A stretch of 64,000 nucleotides of DNA from Spisula solida. Lineage: Eukaryota; Mollusca; Bivalvia; Venerida; Mactridae. Location: positions 31,982,899 through 32,046,898 of the forward strand of contig OX365951.1 of assembly GCA_947247005.1 (NCBI GenBank), written 5' to 3'. Positions within the stretch are counted from its first letter, which is position 1. Each line of letters opens with the position of its first letter. The notes beneath the pieces were generated by a model that saw only the letters and a list, made by a program, of their open reading frames with translations, was not told the DNA's origin and ran no database searches. The position numbers and the translations under genes are program-made. Shown piece by piece: positions 60,201 to 64,000 of the stretch.

Positions 60201-62874
60201 AACGGTCGAAAATCATCAATTATTAATTTAATATTCGATCGATTTTGTTCATTAAAGCTTGTTTTAAAAGCTAATACTTTAAGGTTTTATCAAATGTAAA
60301 ACTTGTTTTTAAAGCATTAATCGGCCGATCGATATGTGTGAGCGACACCATGTTTACCCCTTTTACATACGTTAATATAGTGTGTCATATACATTTAATG
60401 AACATGCGTAGTCATACGGAGAATAAACAGTCACTTCTCTTGACACTGTTCGAATTCTCCAAGTCGTTAAAAATGGTATTTGTAAATATCCCTTCATTGA
60501 TGCTCAGCATAGTTACTTAAGTAAGTTCCAGGTAACTGCTGGTTCTCTTGGTGTCTTTAGCAGCACAAATGTTTGAGTAAGGGTGGGCTTATCAGAACTG
60601 TGACATAAAATTATGATACAACCTGGATTCGATATTGGATTTAATTGCATCAGTACGCCACACACCTGTACTTTCAGTGCTTTGATTCGTTATACGCATT
60701 AAATGATAATGTTATACATGTACCATAAATAAGCATAATACCTGCATACACCAACCGTACTGCTACACTGAATATCTGGTGGCCGAAAATAGTCCCAGAT
60801 AGAAAATCTCCACAGAGGTTCATAGAAAAAGAAGGAAGTATTGAGAAAACCAAGAAGTTGACCTGTGTATCTGGAGCCGCTGTTCATGTACGCACTCAGT
60901 ATGACGTCATGTTTCTTGCCACTGACGTCAAAGAACGCTGTAATGATATAGTATAGAAACTAGTATAGTATCTAGATAATCCTGTAGCTACCATGGTCAC
61001 AAACCAGGAACCTTATACTTTCAGTATCGCCCAAAACACTAGACAATACCTCGTTACTGACAAGCACACCTAGAAAAAAATAGATCTATTTTCTAAGGGG
61101 CGCTTGTCAGTGACAGGGTCTTGGATTGTGTTTTGAGCCATAAATTCTATTTGAAATATCAGATTCCTGTGCACAAACTCACTTTTCTAGTTAATCAAAA
61201 ATGACACATAATTAATATATGCCTACTACAGTTACCTTCCCAGTTGTACTACCCTAGTATAGTACGGAGAAAATGACGTGGTCCTGATCCTATGTCTGAA
61301 TATATTACACGGTTCTGGCGTTGAATCACAGGAACCTGCTATTACGTATATGTATGGCCCAAAAACTACCTAAAAATACTTCTATTATAGTGCTTGTTAG
61401 TACTGTTAAATTATGCTAATAGAAGGTCGAAGATCACGTCAAATTTTCCTTACAGCTTCTCAAAGGCTCATAAAAAGGGCGACAATAAAGGATAACAATA
61501 ATAAGAATAAGGTAAACAACGGTGATCACTTATAAAATGAATTGTGTGGGATCGGTCTTATCACCTCCCGATGGCAATTGTCACAGGTTCAAATACCGGA
61601 ATGGAATTACCTAGTACGATGTAGATTCTACATCCCATGTTTGGTCGCGAGTTTGTTAAATAATGGTTACCTTGTTTGACATTAAATGACTGGAGTAGGG
61701 ACGTAAGGGCAGGAATAGGCACTTAAGGACAGGAGTAGGCACGTTATAACAGAAGTAGGCACAAAAGGTAAGCAGTAGGCACGTAAGGATAGAAGTAGGG
61801 CCGTAAACTAGGTTTCAAAAATTGCGGTCTCAGTGGTGAAATTGACTTTAAAAATGTGTCTTACACTATTACTTCTTCTGAGAGGCCATACCTTTAGCAA
61901 CCAACTGTATAGCCACATTTCTATCCTTTTTTATACATGTATTTAGTTGAAATTGACAACAATATGTACTACGAGCGAATCTGTGGAGAAACAACATCTC
62001 AACGACGGATACAATGTCTGTTAAAGGGGTTGAGAAGGTTGTTTATTTTTAATTTAATAGATGAGCGGTAAAGCTGCAGTATAGATCACAGGTTACTGTA
62101 TCGTTGATTTTCTTTTATAAAATGCATGTTATCTTAGAAAGGTGCATTTGTACTAAAGTGGTCGGATCGTTCATGGTATCAAAATCAATAATTGGCTTTT
62201 GATTACTTCATCAATTTTTTACATTTTACACAGCATGTTTAGAACTACCTCCAAGCAAATTCCCATTGGATTGGAATTGATCAACAAGTTAAAATGTTAT
62301 GCCATGAAATGTACAACACGGTGTCCAGTCAATCACTGATGTGCATTCAATAGAAACGACAAATAATATTTTAACAAGAAAAAATAAATGATTTCACGAC
62401 GTAGTGATTTATTTTCTTATTTATAGACGGATTTTTAAAATATTGGTATCAAATTAAAGACAGAGCTCTCTAGTTGCTGATTGTGTAAATATATTTTAAA
62501 TCACACAATTTTAAATGAAATGTTTATTAAAACACAATACACCTCAGTGACTGTCTGGTCAATTTCACTTGTTATAAACCTTTCTAAGAAAACATAAATT
62601 TTATAAAAAATAAAGAAAATGTTTACTCTATTAATCAAGCAGTCACCTGTGGTATAGATAGGTAAACTGGTAAATATACTTACGTTGTTGCAACACATCG
62701 CGGCGAATATTTTCTATTGATAATGTACCCGTATTGTTTCTTGATGTAAAGCCTGCAATGAGAAGTGCACTGTGCTCGTTTAGAGTAAATTCAGATTAAA
62801 TCTACCTCTCGGAATTTCATATCCGGTGGCTGTATTAGCGTTAGAACTAATGGACATAAATTTTGCAAATTTCA
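56394..62874 (-). CDS. Carbohydrate 6-O-sulfotransferase-like gene (spliced, 5' end not found)
   Basis: Gene-level entry. Exons in transcript order: 62874-62806 and 62752-62684 (tentative stalk), 60937-60750 (5'-PSB loop) and 57206-56394 (3'-PB and C-terminus). Joins are phase 1, 1 and 0. The family (GlcNAc/Gal 6-O-sulfotransferases, CHST1-7-like) transfers sulfate from PAPS to glycans such as keratan or chondroitin chains in the Golgi, as a type II membrane protein. Seen here are the PAPS-binding loop region ILSAYMNSGSRYTGQLLG, the E-P-L-W that follows it in this family, and the 3'-PB motif in IIHLVRDPRAIIHSR. The short cytoplasmic tail and membrane anchor are not identified and probably lie beyond or near the window end. 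Substrate cannot be told from sequence. Confidence 0.88.
58200..58440 (+). repeat. Degenerate ~57-bp tandem repeat, about four copies
   Basis: ACATTAGGAATTGAAA[T/C]AGTGCAAT... followed by CATCAAG[T/C]GAAA[C/T]CAGCTGATGAA recurs with decreasing fidelity at both ends. Confidence 0.7.
58602..58955 (-). CDS. Uncharacterised 117-residue open frame (doubtful)
   Basis: It starts ATG (MPFWNVNIQSERSVRHFYGI) and continues KYLGCIKRMNPAAFFLKSYA and EENGPKKIDRNLSAVEISKY, then ends in a stop at 58602. Composition is balanced and local GC is higher than around it. I recognise no family. It lies in an intron of the sulfotransferase on the same strand. One or two frames this long are expected by chance in 64 kb of such DNA, so it may be noise, a host gene nested in the intron or a repeat-borne frame. 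Confidence 0.2.
   Translation of the reverse strand: MPFWNVNIQSERSVRHFYGIKYLGCIKRMNPAAFFLKSYAEENGPKKIDRNLSAVEISKYVLLIKQYNFATLLEHNTQLHSACLAGVYSIEALFKSVMMTSWRKTLKNGDVLFTPER
59491..59513. repeat. Perfect 10-bp stem hairpin
   Basis: TTGTGTGGCG-TAA-CGCCACACAA is a perfect inverted repeat with a three-base loop. It is not followed by a terminator-like tract or part of a larger symmetric element that I can see. Confidence 0.6.
59930..60337. mobile_element. 408-bp element with 21-bp perfect inverted ends
   Basis: ACATATCGATCGGCCGATTA+A at the left and its exact complement at 60317-60337. The ends themselves contain the palindrome ATCGGCCGAT. The interior is AT-rich without coding sequence. No clear target duplication was seen. 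Confidence 0.6.
60750..60937 (-). CDS. Carbohydrate sulfotransferase-like, exon with 5'-PSB loop
   Basis: The acceptor is tatcattacag (phase 1). The exon encodes FFDVSGKKHDVILSAYMNSG, SRYTGQLLGFLNTSFFFYEP and LWRFSIWDYFRPPDIQCSST plus VG. V-I-L-S-A-Y-M-x-S-G-S is the beta-strand and PAPS 5'-phosphosulfate loop, and F-x-Y-E-P-L-W is its usual follower. The family consensus R-S-G-S-S-F is N-S-G-S-R-Y here. The preferred donor after 60750 (ggttggt|gtatgc, phase 0) matches the terminal exon; gcag|gtatta nine bases on would need the later acceptor there. Confidence 0.88.
61029..61139. mobile_element. Near-perfect foldback element, 110 bp, centred on AGATCT
   Basis: The left arm (CCCAAAACACTAGACAATAC..TACTGACAAGC) and the complement of the right arm (CTCAAAACACAATCCAAGAC..CACTGACAAGC) pair over about 50 bp each. 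It lies about 90 bp upstream of the acceptor of the 5'-PSB exon on the - strand. Confidence 0.7.
61255..61455 (+). repeat. Dispersed repeat, copy at 61.3 kb
   Basis: It shares ATGACGTGGTCCTGATCCTA...TGAATATATTACACGGTTCT and, downstream, GTTAAATTATGCTAATAGAAGGTCGA with 63235-63480. The first part is also found at 25080-25160. Confidence 0.6.
61690..61811 (+). repeat. ~20-bp tandem repeat, about six copies
   Basis: Variants of GGAGTAGGCACGTAAGGACA follow one another with small indels. Confidence 0.8.
62684..62752 (-). CDS. Carbohydrate sulfotransferase-like, stalk exon 2 (tentative)
   Basis: 69 nt between acceptor cttctcattgcag and a perfect donor (caacaac|gtaagt). In phase 1 it reads FTSRNNTGTLSIENIRRDVLQQ, joins the next exon as ...QQPFFDVSG and has one N-N-T sequon. 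No domain; a luminal stem between membrane anchor and catalytic domain is expected at this place. Confidence 0.6.
62806..62874 (-). CDS. Carbohydrate sulfotransferase-like, stalk exon 1 (tentative)
   Basis: 69 nt between acceptor cactgttcattcag and donor ccgagag|gtagat, phase 1 at both ends, reading KFAKFMSISSNANTATGYEI plus PR. The frame is also open upstream of the acceptor to a GTG at 62968 and an in-frame ATG at 62953; a membrane-anchor start there (MRKYITVCRYTCICFISVSG...) is possible but its hydrophobic stretch carries an Arg. Splice-site quality and phase are the only support. Confidence 0.45.
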
Positions 62875-64000
62875 CTGAATGAACAGTGAAGGAACCAGAT
62901 ACAGAAATGAAACATATACATGTATACCTGCATACAGTTATATACTTACGCATTAAATAAGTATTCACTCATAATTTAGTGTCACAGAATAATAAACTAC
63001 ATTATAAATCTTCGTATCCGTTGAAAAATGAAACCCACAATGTAATATAAACATGCATACAATTAAAGGACCGGATATGGTGTATAGTTACAGACAATAC
63101 CATTGTCATGTATGAAAAATAATTATGCGTACAATTTCGAGTCACGTGATAAATAATATAAAGACACTGTAGTATTCACGACCAGGACGATATAATATGT
63201 GTAGCTATTTCAGCTAAATTTGCAGTGAGATATATCACGGAGAGTTTGACATGATCCTGATCTTTATGCATAAATACATTACAAGGTTCTTGCATTAAAT
63301 TTATATATTTCCGCATGCAAAACGTGCAATATATCGGTCCTTTAAATTTGCGTTGGTAATAAACGTCTCCAAGTCGTGACTTCCCGCGTATGAAAACATA
63401 TAATCGGGTTCATAAAAAATATAGACAGTATTTCAGCTGTTAAATTATGCTAATAGAAGGTCGAGAGTCGTATAAAAATTTTCGTACTATACTATCACAG
63501 TGCAACCTCTCCAAAGCGGCCATCCATAGATCAACAAAATATCTAAAGCGATATAATAATTTTGTTACTGAAATAAACAACTAGATATATACGTTAATAT
63601 TGTATACCTATTATGTAACAAGGATTCTGATTGGCTTAGACGGCCTGCACGAGAGGTGTATATATTTTAATATACACCTCCCGAAACCGAGGCTGGGGTG
63701 GATATAACTTTTTTTATGACTTGACGTCATTTCCTGCATTTTAGCGTTCCAAACAACGTAACGTTATTTCCCATATTATTTGGCCTACAGCTGCTCATAC
63801 ATATTTATATACTAACCTAGCCATTAATGATAAATGCCGTTAATAAATACATGAATACACTCTCATACATATACCTAAGATGAGCATTGTTAGCTAAAAC
63901 ATTTGAAGAGTCGTCTTTTGTTTCTTTTACACACACTTTCCTAAAAGAGAGACTGAAGTTGATATAATTTAAAAAGAATCAATAGGTTTTATTTCCTTGA
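62875..64000. other. Upstream of the visible sulfotransferase exons
   Basis: No anchor exon recognised. It contains a second copy of the dispersed repeat (63235-63480) and, near 63651-63681, a hairpin GAGGTGTATAT...ATATACACCTC. The rest is AT-rich. Confidence 0.5.
63235..63480 (+). repeat. Dispersed repeat, copy at 63.3 kb
   Basis: TTTGACATGATCCTGATCTT, ATTACAAGGTTCTTGCATTA and GTTAAATTATGCTAATAGAA match the copy at 61255-61455, in the same order and orientation. Confidence 0.6.

Larger units (their letters stand above)
57207..60749. other. Intron before the terminal sulfotransferase exon
   Basis: A 3.5-kb intron containing a degenerate ~57-bp tandem repeat (58200-58440), an uncharacterised - strand frame (58602-58955), a perfect hairpin (59491-59513) and an inverted-repeat element (59930-60337). 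Confidence 0.6.
61140..62683. other. Intron between stalk and 5'-PSB exons
   Basis: It contains a dispersed repeat copy (61255-61455, related to 63235-63480 and 25080-25160) and a ~20-bp tandem repeat (61690-61811, about six copies of AGGAGTAGGCACGTAAGGAC). No coding sequence is recognised. Confidence 0.55.

Overview
This is animal nuclear DNA, AT-rich, with small phase-compatible exons split by long introns that are full of repeats. Both gene families, a lachesin/IgLON-type GPI-anchored cell adhesion protein and a Golgi carbohydrate sulfotransferase, are metazoan. The Ig2 sequence and the repeat types (tRNA-derived SINE, Tc1/mariner ends, many short inverted-repeat elements, minisatellites) fit a lophotrochozoan, most likely a bivalve mollusc. 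That assignment is inference; no species is claimed.

Positions 1-31,422 (+ strand) hold the 3' part of one spliced lachesin/IgLON-like gene. Eight coding exons encode three Ig domains, a Ser/Thr/Pro/Asp-rich stalk and a hydrophobic GPI-signal tail. All seven exon-exon joins agree in phase. The signal-peptide exon must lie left of the window.

Positions 31,423-56,393 contain no intact gene that I can recognise. They hold a dead Tc1/mariner transposase (33.0-33.5 kb), a 3.3-kb element with terminal inverted repeats and ACGTT-rich subterminal arrays (35.8-39.1 kb), palindromic MITE-like repeats, a GC-richer repeat island (45.6-46.0 kb) and a 25-copy 28-bp minisatellite (50.2-50.9 kb). The 3.3-kb element carries, on its - strand, a broken gene with a SAP-like helix and a SWIM zinc finger. 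It also has a possible TATA box, 5' exon and poly(A) signal, and a nested SINE.

Positions 56,394-62,874 (- strand) hold the 3' part of a carbohydrate 6-O-sulfotransferase-like gene. It has a 270-residue terminal exon, an exon with the 5'-PSB loop and two tentative 69-nt stalk exons. The membrane-anchor exon is not identified. The 5'-PSB loop is atypical, with Asn where the family has Arg.

The two genes converge (+ then -) across about 25 kb of repeat-rich DNA and show no sign of functional coupling. The most unusual items are the SAP-SWIM inverted-repeat element, the minisatellite that ends 22 bp before a splice acceptor, the wider pattern of repeats ending just upstream of acceptors, and the altered sulfotransferase loop.
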